Of a stretch of 36,705 nucleotides of DNA, positions 1 through 6,590 are shown one piece after another (within the stretch, counting starts at the first letter, position 1; every line of letters starts with the position of its first letter). The translations under genes were made by a program, and so were the position numbers. Source of the DNA: Cytobacillus depressus (GTDB lineage Bacteria > Bacillota > Bacilli > Bacillales > Cytobacillaceae). The DNA lies in NCBI RefSeq assembly GCF_008923245.1, contig NZ_WBOS01000028.1, forward strand, positions 1 to 36,705. Direction: 5' to 3'. The notes below the pieces were generated by a model that worked only from the letters and a program-made list of their open reading frames with translations, had not been told where the DNA came from and did no database searches.

Positions 1-14
1 AACTCTCCAATAAA
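1..14 (-). rRNA. 16S rRNA gene, first 14 nt only (partial)
   Basis: The reverse complement of positions 14 to 1 reads TTTATTGGAGAGTT, the usual 5' end of Bacillus 16S rRNA, which continues as TGATCCTGGCTCAG. The window therefore begins just inside a ribosomal RNA operon transcribed leftward. The leader and promoters directly upstream agree. In B. subtilis, ygxA likewise lies upstream of rrnD. Confidence 0.9.
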
Positions 15-117
15 TTGTGAGTTGATTAGCTCATAATGTCTTTTTGATAAAAAGACTAAAACGTTGACGTTTTGTTCGTTCAGTTTTCAAAGAACTATCT
101 TGTCGCTCAGAAGCGAC
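15..117 (-). ncRNA. rrn operon leader with boxA-like antitermination site
   Basis: This is the transcribed leader before 16S rRNA on the minus strand. It contains the boxA-like sequence GTTCTTTGAAAACT (about 81-95, reverse complement), typical of Bacillus rrn leaders and bound by the Nus antitermination complex. Two hairpins are visible: GTCGC/GCGAC at 102-117, at the very start of the RNA, and a GTCTTTTT/AAAAAGAC hairpin at 38-56 that probably contributes to pre-16S processing. Confidence 0.8.
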
Positions 118-123
118 TTTTCT

Positions 124-152
124 AATATAACATGTGACGTTTTTGATGTCAA
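124..152 (-). promoter_or_regulatory. rrn promoter P2
   Basis: On the minus strand, -35 TTGACA (147-152) and -10 TATATT (124-129) are separated by exactly 17 bp. This is a near-consensus sigma-A promoter about seven bases before the leader hairpin, matching the tandem-promoter layout of Bacillus rRNA operons. Confidence 0.9.
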
Positions 153-220
153 CATATTTTTTCAAAGCATATCCGTCAGCAGCTCTTAGTAATTCACAAC
201 AAATTGCAGCGACGGATATA

Positions 221-249
221 AATATAACAAGTAAGCTAAGAAAGGTCAA
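221..249 (-). promoter_or_regulatory. rrn promoter P1
   Basis: On the minus strand, -35 TTGACC (244-249) and -10 TATATT (221-226) are separated by 17 bp. It lies 97 bp upstream of the matching element of P2 and shares the same -10 hexamer. Tandem promoters about 90-100 bp apart are normal for Bacillus rrn operons. Confidence 0.85.
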
Positions 250-266
250 TAGCTTATTTAACTTTT

Positions 267-1145
267 TTACGATAATTTTTTATTAAGTTTGTAATATCGA
301 TGATAGACACCCTTTCCCTTTGTCTCAATAGGTACAATTTCTATGATGTTTCTATCTATTAGATATTCAAGAAGCATACCTAAATCAACGGCATAAAGCT
401 GCAATTCTTTTTGATTCATCATTTCATTAATGGACCAGAACTCTTTTTCAGAAAGAACATCTACTAAATGACTGATTCCGCTTTTAATTTTTGAGTGAAT
501 GAGAAATTCACTCGCAAGAAAAAGCAATTCTAATCGTTTATCAAACGGTTCATGACTGCTAACAAGCTCTTCATATAATTTCAAGATTTCCGGTTCAATT
601 TGTTTAATCTGCTGCCAAACTGTAACCTCGGGATGGAATCCTTGTTCAATTAAGGCAAGTCTTGCAAGGTGGTGGAGGGAATGAACTACATGATTATACG
701 CGTCCAAATAATGGCCATTTTCAAAGAAGGCTTTCCCGTCCATATAACGGCGGATTAATTTTGCAAATTCTATTCCCATTTTTAATTTACGGCCATTGAA
801 TGGGAAGTCTCTTAATTCAGTATTTATCTTGTGAAAATACTCATTACGTTCAAATATTACTTTTCCGTTATATAGCCAATCAAAGATTTTTTTGTTAGTG
901 CCAAGTAAAAGCCATTCATTTAGCTGCTCATCGGTAATCATATATAATGCTGCTTTTTGATTGTTATAGGTATAATGTTTCACATAAACTGGTGAATCAG
1001 CTTCCTTCACTAAAATCAGCAAAACTACATCGAACGTATCTGTTGCTGGTACATTCTTTTGCTGCTTCTTGACCATTAGTACCCCAAGTGTATTTGCTTG
1101 ACTTGCTCGTTCTTGATAAATCGGGCGGAGAATGTCTTCCATCAT
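267..1145 (-). CDS. ygxA: Nucleotidyltransferase-like protein YgxA
   Basis: A 292-residue soluble protein of the YgxA family, described as nucleotidyltransferase-like; its substrate is not known. It starts MMEDILRPIYQER and ends in a basic segment that could form a small winged-helix-type domain (KGVYHRYYKLNKK). A GGAGG site at 1150-1154 lies 4 nt before the first ATG (1145) and 7 nt before the second in-frame ATG (1142). The second ATG has better spacing and is probably the true start. The gene ends just upstream of the rrn promoters, as ygxA does beside rrnD in B. subtilis, and is divergent from ygzB. The family call rests on sequence and synteny. Confidence 0.85.
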   Translation of the reverse strand: MMEDILRPIYQERASQANTLGVLMVKKQQKNVPATDTFDVVLLILVKEADSPVYVKHYTYNNQKAALYMITDEQLNEWLLLGTNKKIFDWLYNGKVIFERNEYFHKINTELRDFPFNGRKLKMGIEFAKLIRRYMDGKAFFENGHYLDAYNHVVHSLHHLARLALIEQGFHPEVTVWQQIKQIEPEILKLYEELVSSHEPFDKRLELLFLASEFLIHSKIKSGISHLVDVLSEKEFWSINEMMNQKELQLYAVDLGMLLEYLIDRNIIEIVPIETKGKGVYHRYYKLNKKLS

Positions 1146-1351
1146 AATTCCTCCATTTTATTAAAATTCCATTGTCTTCACAGTTTCTTTTTTTCGTCTG
1201 CTTAATGTTTAATATTATTTCGTTGAAACCTTAAAAGGTCTGTATAAAATATTACTTCGACAATTTTTTCAATTAATCCTTCTTTAATTAAAAAAGAAAG
1301 CTAATCACTTTTCAATTCTTAATCGTAACATTATTTAAGAATATTAAGCGC

Positions 1352-1380
1352 TTGAATGAAACCCCACATATTTTTGTTAT
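1352..1380 (+). promoter_or_regulatory. Candidate promoter of ygzB
   Basis: TTGAAT (1352-1357) and TGTTAT (1375-1380) are separated by 17 bp, 45 bp before the ygzB start. Each hexamer matches sigma-A consensus at four of six positions, so this is a tentative call. Nothing else was recognised in the 280-bp ygxA-ygzB divergent gap. Confidence 0.4.
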
Positions 1381-1425
1381 TATCTTTCATTTGATGTGAT
1401 ATAGTTGTTCATTGGGAGGGACATT

Positions 1426-1779
1426 ATGGCTAAATATTCAAATAAAATTAATAAAATTCGAACTTTTGCTCTCAGTTTAATATTTGTTGGCTTCATTGTA
1501 ATGTATCTTGGGATCTTTTTCAGAAGCTCCGCTTTGCTCATGACTATTTTTATGCTTTTAGGAATTCTTTTTATCATCGCTAGTACAGTAGTATATTTTT
1601 GGATTGGAATGCTTTCAACAAAAACAGTCCAAGTTATCTGTCCAAATTGCGGCAAACACACGAAGGTATTGGGCAAAGTTGATATGTGTATGTATTGCAA
1701 CGAACCGCTCACACTTGATCGGAGTCTTGAAGGTAAAGAATTTGATGAAAAGTACAATAAAAAATCTCGGCCACAATAA
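1426..1779 (+). CDS. ygzB: YgzB (UPF0295) membrane protein with zinc ribbon
   Basis: A 117-residue protein of the UPF0295 family. Two transmembrane segments (about residues 12-31 and 36-63) precede a cytoplasmic zinc-ribbon-like tail with C72-x2-C75 and C88-x2-C91 (CPNCG...CMYC). The ATG at 1426 is chosen because GGGAGGG lies 5 nt upstream and the length equals that of B. subtilis YgzB; an upstream in-frame TTG at 1405 would put the ribosome site inside the gene. The function is unknown. It sits tail-to-tail with perR, the conserved Bacillus arrangement, and its stop codon lies inside the terminator hairpin. Confidence 0.9.
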   Translation: MAKYSNKINKIRTFALSLIFVGFIVMYLGIFFRSSALLMTIFMLLGILFIIASTVVYFWIGMLSTKTVQVICPNCGKHTKVLGKVDMCMYCNEPLTLDRSLEGKEFDEKYNKKSRPQ

Positions 1780-1796
1780 GCCGAGATTTTTTTCTT
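1761..1796 (+). terminator. ygzB terminator overlapping the stop codon
   Basis: The stem AAAATCTCGGC / GCCGAGATTTT (1761-1771, 1780-1790) is followed by TTTTTC. The left arm lies within the last ygzB codons and the TAA is in the loop. It is A-rich on the other side, so it may also stop leftward transcription. Confidence 0.85.
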
Positions 1797-1815
1797 CAGA
1801 ACTAATAAATAAAAT

Positions 1816-1843
1816 AAGCTGTCAGCACTTTGGCTAGCAGCTT
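1816..1843 (-). terminator. perR terminator
   Basis: On the minus strand a hairpin with outer stem AAGCTG/CAGCTT and a four-pair inner stem is followed by the T-rich stretch ATTTTATTTATT. It lies 8 bp after the perR stop. Confidence 0.7.
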
Positions 1844-1850
1844 TGTTTGA

Positions 1851-2294
1851 TTAATGCGCTTCTTTCGCTGAACATTCTGGACAGCTACCGTATATCTCCA
1901 TGCGATGATGACTAATTTTGAAGCCAGTCACATGGGACGCTAGTTGTTCGACTTCATCAAGTCCAGGATAATGGAAATCAACAATTTTTCCGCATTTTTC
2001 ACAAATAACATGATAATGATGCGTGGTTACAAAATCAAACCGACTTGAAGAATCACCATAAGTTAATTCTTTTACAAGTCCAACCTCACGAAATACTCTT
2101 AAATTATTGTAAACTGTTGCCACACTCATATTCGGGAACTTCCCTTCAAGCGCTTTATAAATATCGTCAGCTGTTGGGTGTGACATTGAGTTTATTAAAT
2201 ATTCAAGTATCGCATGACGCTGTGGTGTAATGCGAACCCCAGTATCCTTTAAAGTCTCCAGCGCTTCTTTTAAATGAATCTGCGCCACCGCCAT
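1851..2294 (-). CDS. perR: Peroxide-responsive repressor PerR
   Basis: A Fur-family metalloregulator of 147 residues that represses peroxide-stress genes when loaded with Fe or Mn and is inactivated by H2O2 through histidine oxidation. The winged helix occupies roughly residues 1-85. All regulatory metal ligands are present with a +2 offset from B. subtilis PerR: H39, D87, H93, H95 and D106. The structural zinc site is C98-x2-C101 and C138-x2-C141. The ATG at 2294 follows AAAAGAGGTG closely; a GTG two codons downstream (2288) has better spacing and is the alternative. A PerR-type operator lies over its own promoter. Nearby bcp is a plausible functional partner. Confidence 0.95.
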   Translation of the reverse strand: MAVAQIHLKEALETLKDTGVRITPQRHAILEYLINSMSHPTADDIYKALEGKFPNMSVATVYNNLRVFREVGLVKELTYGDSSSRFDFVTTHHYHVICEKCGKIVDFHYPGLDEVEQLASHVTGFKISHHRMEIYGSCPECSAKEAH

Positions 2295-2323
2295 GCACCT
2301 CTTTTCTAACAAGAATTATTACT

Positions 2324-2338
2324 TTATAATCTTTATAA
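2324..2338 (-). promoter_or_regulatory. PerR box in the perR promoter (autoregulation)
   Basis: On the minus strand TTATAAAGATTATAA matches the 15-bp PerR consensus TTATAATNATTATAA at all but one specified position. It covers the expected transcription start just downstream of the perR -10, so bound PerR would block its own transcription. Confidence 0.85.
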
Positions 2339-2340
2339 AT

Positions 2341-2370
2341 AGTTTACTAATTATTAATCACTTTTGTCAA
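2341..2370 (-). promoter_or_regulatory. perR promoter
   Basis: On the minus strand -35 TTGACA (2365-2370, perfect) and -10 TAAACT (2341-2346) are separated by 18 bp. The PerR box begins 2 bp downstream of the -10. Confidence 0.7.
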
Positions 2371-2474
2371 CATTGTAACCTACAATACGGGAAACCTAGG
2401 GATACTTTTAAAAGTTGCCCCTCCTTCATATTTTATCCTTGATTTAATATATGTCTGTTTACAATATTTATAAA

Positions 2475-2504
2475 TAAAAAAAGCGAATCTGTTAAGATCC
2501 GCTT
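2475..2504 (-). terminator. Terminator, probably for bcp transcripts
   Basis: On the minus strand the stem AAGCGGATC / GATTCGCTT, with one mismatch, is followed by a run of seven Ts. It lies about 310 bp past the bcp stop, so the bcp transcript would include the repeat at 2611-2806. The rest of 2371-2610 shows no gene. Confidence 0.7.
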
Positions 2505-2610
2505 CAAAATATATCTGAGGAGGTATGCCCTAATTAAATGATATTCAAAACAATCTAATATGAATGGACAAAAGCCTTGTTAGCAAAAAATAGGCCTGAA
2601 AAGTTTTATT

Positions 2611-2806
2611 GCAGATTAAGGGGCTTTAAGACTCCCGCTTCAAGAAGCTGTGGAAACAAGAGAATTCCAAGCGGGAGATCCAACAGCCCGTAAAGGGCCG
2701 ACGACAGACAGGATGTCCTAGTTAGGCAAAACCGCAGGACAAGGTATACTGCCGCAGCTATACATCGCACGACCAAAAGCAGAGCTTTTTGGAGGACGTG
2801 GCGCTA
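2611..2806. repeat. Dispersed intergenic element, family 1, long copy L1 (one end missing)
   Basis: This non-coding segment is the reverse complement of most of the element at 33083-33351. Shared blocks include GCAGATTAA-GGGCT, CAGCCCGTAAAG, CCGACGACAGACAGGATGTC, GCACGACCAAAAGC and GAGGACGTGGCGCT, with diverged spacers between them. The end present in the other two copies (AAGTTCAACTAACATTC ... CACTGAATGAAGTTTCAC) is absent here. The element ends 10 bp from the bcp stop codon. Confidence 0.85.
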
Positions 2807-2815
2807 TGAACTTTA

Positions 2816-3283
2816 TTATGAAAGGTTTTCTTTAATAAACTGAAGCGCTTCTTCTACATGCCCCTTCACTTTCACCTTTCTCCATTCCTTTACTAACTTT
2901 CCTTCTTTATCGATAATGAATGTAGATCGTTCGATTCCCATATATTCCTTGCCAAACATTTTCTTTAGCTTCCAAACATCGTAAGCTTCTGCAGCCTTAT
3001 GCTCCTCATCGGCAAGCAGGATAAATGGCAAATCATATTTTTCAATAAATTTTTCATGACGGCTAATGGGATCAGGGCTTACTCCGAGAATGACTGCATT
3101 CAAATCAGAGAAATGACTATATTGATCGCGGAAATCACAAGCTTGTGTTGTACAGCCAGGAGTCATATCCTTTGGATAGAAATATAAAACGATATTTCTC
3201 CCACGAAAGTCAGAAAGTTTGATCTCGTCTCCATTACTCGCTTTAAGTGTAAAATCTGGAGCTAATTCTCCTATAGAAACCAT
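2816..3283 (-). CDS. bcp: Thioredoxin-dependent thiol peroxidase (Bcp/PrxQ)
   Basis: A 155-residue peroxiredoxin that reduces H2O2 and organic hydroperoxides with thioredoxin-type reductants in the cytoplasm. The motif PKDMTPGCTTQAC gives peroxidatic C44 and, five residues on, the resolving C49 typical of the PrxQ subgroup. KKMFGKEYMGIERSTFIID closely resembles B. subtilis YgaF. The ATG at 3283 follows GGAGG (3291-3295) by 7 nt, so an apparent upstream extension to 3340 is not used. It is in the YgaF position between perR and gsaB. Peroxide control by PerR would make sense, but I see no clear PerR box in its upstream region. Confidence 0.93.
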   Translation of the reverse strand: MVSIGELAPDFTLKASNGDEIKLSDFRGRNIVLYFYPKDMTPGCTTQACDFRDQYSHFSDLNAVILGVSPDPISRHEKFIEKYDLPFILLADEEHKAAEAYDVWKLKKMFGKEYMGIERSTFIIDKEGKLVKEWRKVKVKGHVEEALQFIKENLS

Positions 3284-3402
3284 CGTTATTCCTCCTAAAT
3301 GCTTTTCCTTAAGCCTATCCAATTTTGGCAGGAAAAACAATTAGTATGCCTTGCGTCGTCAGTTGCCCACAAAATCTTTGGTACAATCAAAAATTGACAT
3401 AG

Positions 3403-3813
3403 CTATAGTTTCTTCTCCATTTCGAAAACAGCCCGAAATACAAAAGCAGCCGGAATTGTATAACCAATTAAAGCCTCGAGCACCGCAATCATTCTGCCTA
3501 TTCCAATTGGAGCTATATCACCATATCCAACGGAAAAGAGGGTGACTGCACTAAAGTAAATACCTGTTTCTAATTGTACAAGAAAATCTCCGTCTAACCC
3601 GGCAGTTCCTTCCATAAATATAGAATAACCCTTATTTTCAAGAAGTGTATATATTAGCCCGAAGCCAATCATGACCGTTAAATATATAAACGCTAAATAG
3701 ATAAAGTTTTCAAAACTGACTTTCTTTCCTTTTATTTTATGCGGCAAAAATAATGTCCTCACACTCATGATTATGCAAAGGACAATTAATATAAGGGATA
3801 AATAAAAAACCAT
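3403..3813 (-). CDS. Small potassium channel protein
   Basis: A 136-residue membrane protein with hydrophobic segments at about 1-20, 37-58 and 105-130 and a pore loop between the last two. The loop carries TLFSVGYGDIAP, whose SVGYGD (94-99) is a K+ selectivity filter. It has no RCK/TrkA-N regulatory domain, so it resembles minimal KcsA-like channels that assemble as tetramers. The start is uncertain: GAGG lies only 1 nt before the ATG at 3813; the alternative M16 would remove the first membrane segment. It lies 119 bp upstream of bcp on the same strand and is divergent from gsaB. The physiological role is not evident. Confidence 0.8.
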   Translation of the reverse strand: MVFYLSLILIVLCIIMSVRTLFLPHKIKGKKVSFENFIYLAFIYLTVMIGFGLIYTLLENKGYSIFMEGTAGLDGDFLVQLETGIYFSAVTLFSVGYGDIAPIGIGRMIAVLEALIGYTIPAAFVFRAVFEMEKKL

Positions 3814-3978
3814 ACCTCATCCCGCTTTCCTCTAGGCATCTGTTAAACTATACGCTTTTGAAAGAAGCCATATGACAGCTTGTCAGCCAAAAAGAGTCGC
3901 AATTATGAAACGAAGCGCTTCTGTTATAAAACATGTTAAGATAAGAATGGTTTATTTACCTATTGAAGGAGGATTTAA

Positions 3979-5274
3979 ATGCAGTTTACAAATTCAGAAC
4001 GTATACATAAAGAGGCACTTGAACATATTGTCGGCGGAGTGAACAGTCCTTCCCGTTCTTATAAAGCTGTTGGCGGCGGTGCACCAGTGGTCATGGAAAG
4101 AGCGCAAGGAGCTTATTTCTGGGATGTGGACGGTAATCAGTATATCGATTATTTAGCCGCATATGGACCGATTATTACTGGGCATGCCCATCCACATATA
4201 ACGGAAGCCATCAAAAAGGCTGCTGAAACCGGCGTTCTCTATGGCACACCAACACCTCATGAAGTGAAATTTGCTGCCATGCTAAAAGAAGCGATGCCAG
4301 CATTAGAAAAGGTACGCTTCGTTAACTCCGGAACAGAGGCTGTCATGACAACGATTCGTGTAGCACGTGCCTATACAGGCAGAGACAAAATCATTAAATT
4401 TGCTGGCTGCTACCATGGACATTCTGATCTCGTTCTCGTTGCAGCTGGTTCAGGTCCATCAACACTTGGCACCCCAGATTCAGCTGGAGTTCCAAAAAGC
4501 ATTGCTCAAGAAGTTATTACGGTTCCATTTAATGATATCGAACCATTTAAAGAAGCTCTAGATAAATGGGGACATGAGATTGCAGCCGTCCTTATAGAGC
4601 CGATTGTCGGAAACTTTGGGATTGTTGAGCCAAAACCTGGTTTCTTAGAACAAATAAATGAATTAACTCATGCGGCTGGTGCGCTCGTAATATATGATGA
4701 AGTGATTACTGCATTCCGCTTTATGTATGGTGGCGCACAGGATCTATTAGGTGTGACTCCGGATTTAACCGCGATGGGTAAAATTATCGGCGGCGGATTG
4801 CCGATTGGTGCATACGGCGGTAAAAAAGAAATTATGGAAAAAGTAGCTCCATTAGGACCAGCCTACCAAGCCGGAACAATGGCGGGAAATCCAGCGTCCA
4901 TTTTATCTGGAATTGCTTGTCTTGAAGTTCTTAAGCAAAAGGGTGTTTACGAATATCTTGACAGATTAGGCGCTATGCTCGAAGAAGGAATTACTACAGC
5001 TGCAAAAGAATATAATATCCCTATAACAATCAATCGCTTAAAGGGAGCATTGACGATTTTCTTTACAGAGGAAAAAGTCGTTAATTACGAACAAGCTGAA
5101 AATACAGATGGCGAAATGTTCGCTAAGTTCTTTAAGCTGATGTTAAATCAGGGAATTAATCTTGCACCATCCAAATATGAAGCTTGGTTTATTACAATTG
5201 CTCATACAGAGGAAGATATCGCAGCGACAATCCATGCGGTGGAAAATGCCTTTCTATCATTAAGAGATGAATAA
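3979..5274 (+). CDS. gsaB: Glutamate-1-semialdehyde 2,1-aminomutase (GsaB/HemL type)
   Basis: A PLP enzyme of 431 residues that converts glutamate-1-semialdehyde to 5-aminolevulinate, an early step of tetrapyrrole synthesis. The N-terminal GGVNSPSR, the CYHGHSD motif, YDEVITAFR and the PLP lysine K268 in MGKIIGGGLPIGAYGG are all intact. The site GAAGGAGGATTTAA precedes the ATG at ideal spacing. Synteny with perR, bcp and ygaE identifies it as the second paralogue called gsaB in B. subtilis rather than hemL of the main hem operon. CgoX/HemY of the same pathway lies 26 kb to the right. Confidence 0.95.
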   Translation: MQFTNSERIHKEALEHIVGGVNSPSRSYKAVGGGAPVVMERAQGAYFWDVDGNQYIDYLAAYGPIITGHAHPHITEAIKKAAETGVLYGTPTPHEVKFAAMLKEAMPALEKVRFVNSGTEAVMTTIRVARAYTGRDKIIKFAGCYHGHSDLVLVAAGSGPSTLGTPDSAGVPKSIAQEVITVPFNDIEPFKEALDKWGHEIAAVLIEPIVGNFGIVEPKPGFLEQINELTHAAGALVIYDEVITAFRFMYGGAQDLLGVTPDLTAMGKIIGGGLPIGAYGGKKEIMEKVAPLGPAYQAGTMAGNPASILSGIACLEVLKQKGVYEYLDRLGAMLEEGITTAAKEYNIPITINRLKGALTIFFTEEKVVNYEQAENTDGEMFAKFFKLMLNQGINLAPSKYEAWFITIAHTEEDIAATIHAVENAFLSLRDE

Positions 5275-5298
5275 TTAATTTGTTCAGTCATAATAATT

Positions 5299-5331
5299 TA
5301 GGAGCGATCAGTCGCTCCTATTTCTAAATTT
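5299..5331 (+). terminator. gsaB terminator
   Basis: A perfect 9-bp stem TAGGAGCGA / TCGCTCCTA with a 4-nt loop (5299-5320) is followed by TTTCTAAATTTC, 24 bp after the gsaB stop. The T tract is interrupted. Confidence 0.7.
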
Positions 5332-5475
5332 CTTCAATTTATTTGAGATGTCTGTTAAAATACTATTTTGTTTAATAATATTTAGGTTAAATAAATGGTC
5401 ATCAATAATATGATATAAATAGCCTATTTATAAAAACAGAAGCTGCCCCTTCTGAAAGAAAGGAAACAATTAAGT

Positions 5476-6546
5476 ATGAAGCTTGGCGCCCGCATATTGA
5501 AAACGGGAATCGCAATTATTCTTTCATTATTTTTATCACAAGTATTTCATCTGCCATCTCCAGTCTTTGCAGCGATTGCGGCAATCTTTGCTATTCAGCC
5601 GACTATCTATCGCTCATTTCTATCGATTATAGAACAAGTGCAAGGAAATGCGATTGGCGCAATCATTGCTGTTGTCTTTGTCCTTTTATTCGGCAATGAT
5701 ATGTTCATTATCGGGTTAGCAGCAATCATCGTCATCACGATCAATCTAAAGCTTAAAATCGAAAATACGATTGGCCTAGCTCTCGTAACGATGATCGTTA
5801 TCATGGAAACACCAAGCGATGAATTTATTCAATTTGCCATTATTCGCTTTTCTACTGTTATGCTAGGTGTATTTTCGGCTTTTGTTGTTAATCTGTTCTT
5901 CTTGCCGCCAAAATATGAAAAAAAGCTTTATTTTAGCATTTCGGATATTACTGAAGAAACAACAAAATGGATCAGGCTAACGATTAGACATGCTTCTGAG
6001 CATAAACTGTTACAAAATGATATTGGCAAAATGAAAGCAGCTGTCAGAAATCTTGATCATCTTTATTTAATGTACAAGGAAGAACGAAACTATCTAAAAA
6101 AAGACACATTACCTAAATCACGAAAGCTCGTCATTTATCGGCAAATGATATCGACTGTCAAAAGATCTCTTGAAATCTTGCGGAAGCTGCATCGCTTTGA
6201 AAATGATCTTCAAGAAATGCCTGCTGATTTTCAGGCAACCGTGAAACAGCAGCTTGACTCTCTCATTCATTACCATGAGCATATAATGTTAAAATTTATA
6301 GGGAAAGTTCGTCCACATTTGGTAGATAACGAAGGGGATATTTTTCTAAATAGAAAAGAACTGTTCAATCTATTTCTATCGCAAAAAGTGGAAGCCAATA
6401 TCGAAGACGAAGCTGTTTTATCGCATAACATGCAAATCATATCGGCCATTACTGACTACAGTGAACAGGTCGAGCATCTCGACAAATTAATTACAAGCTT
6501 CCAAACCTACCATACAAAAACGAATGAAATGACGATTGAAAAATGA
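5476..6546 (+). CDS. ygaE: Aromatic acid exporter-like membrane protein (YgaE, ArAE/FUSC superfamily)
   Basis: A 356-residue protein with a hydrophobic N-terminal half of about four to five membrane segments (residues 8-140: IIGLAAIIVITINLKLK, GLALVTMIVIMETPSDEF, VMLGVFSAFVVNLFFLPPKYE). A long helical, charged cytoplasmic C-terminal region follows. This matches the Bacillus ArAE (DUF939-type) proteins related to fusaric-acid and aromatic-acid exporters; the substrate is unproven. The position between gsaB and the ABC gene matches ygaE. AAAGGA lies 11 nt before the ATG, a somewhat long spacing. It is convergent with the ABC gene and shares its terminator. Confidence 0.82.
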   Translation: MKLGARILKTGIAIILSLFLSQVFHLPSPVFAAIAAIFAIQPTIYRSFLSIIEQVQGNAIGAIIAVVFVLLFGNDMFIIGLAAIIVITINLKLKIENTIGLALVTMIVIMETPSDEFIQFAIIRFSTVMLGVFSAFVVNLFFLPPKYEKKLYFSISDITEETTKWIRLTIRHASEHKLLQNDIGKMKAAVRNLDHLYLMYKEERNYLKKDTLPKSRKLVIYRQMISTVKRSLEILRKLHRFENDLQEMPADFQATVKQQLDSLIHYHEHIMLKFIGKVRPHLVDNEGDIFLNRKELFNLFLSQKVEANIEDEAVLSHNMQIISAITDYSEQVEHLDKLITSFQTYHTKTNEMTIEK

Positions 6547-6552
6547 GTATGA

Positions 6553-6588
6553 AAAAGAGCATCGGGAACGAACGATGCTCTTTTTTTC
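6553..6588. terminator. Bidirectional terminator between ygaE and the ABC gene
   Basis: A 12-bp stem AAAAGAGCATCG / CGATGCTCTTTT (6553-6564, 6573-6584) has a T run to its right and an A run to its left. It lies between convergent genes and can serve both strands; the ABC stop codon is at 6591. Confidence 0.9.
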
Positions 6589-6590
6589 TG

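Noticed and set aside
31..249. 72-codon reading frame on the minus strand
   Set aside because: It overlies the rrn leader, both promoters and boxA, has no ribosome-binding site and resembles no protein.
2515..2540. GAGGAGGT-ATG start signal at 2518
   Set aside because: The reading frame closes after two codons (ATG CCC TAA), so it cannot be a gene.
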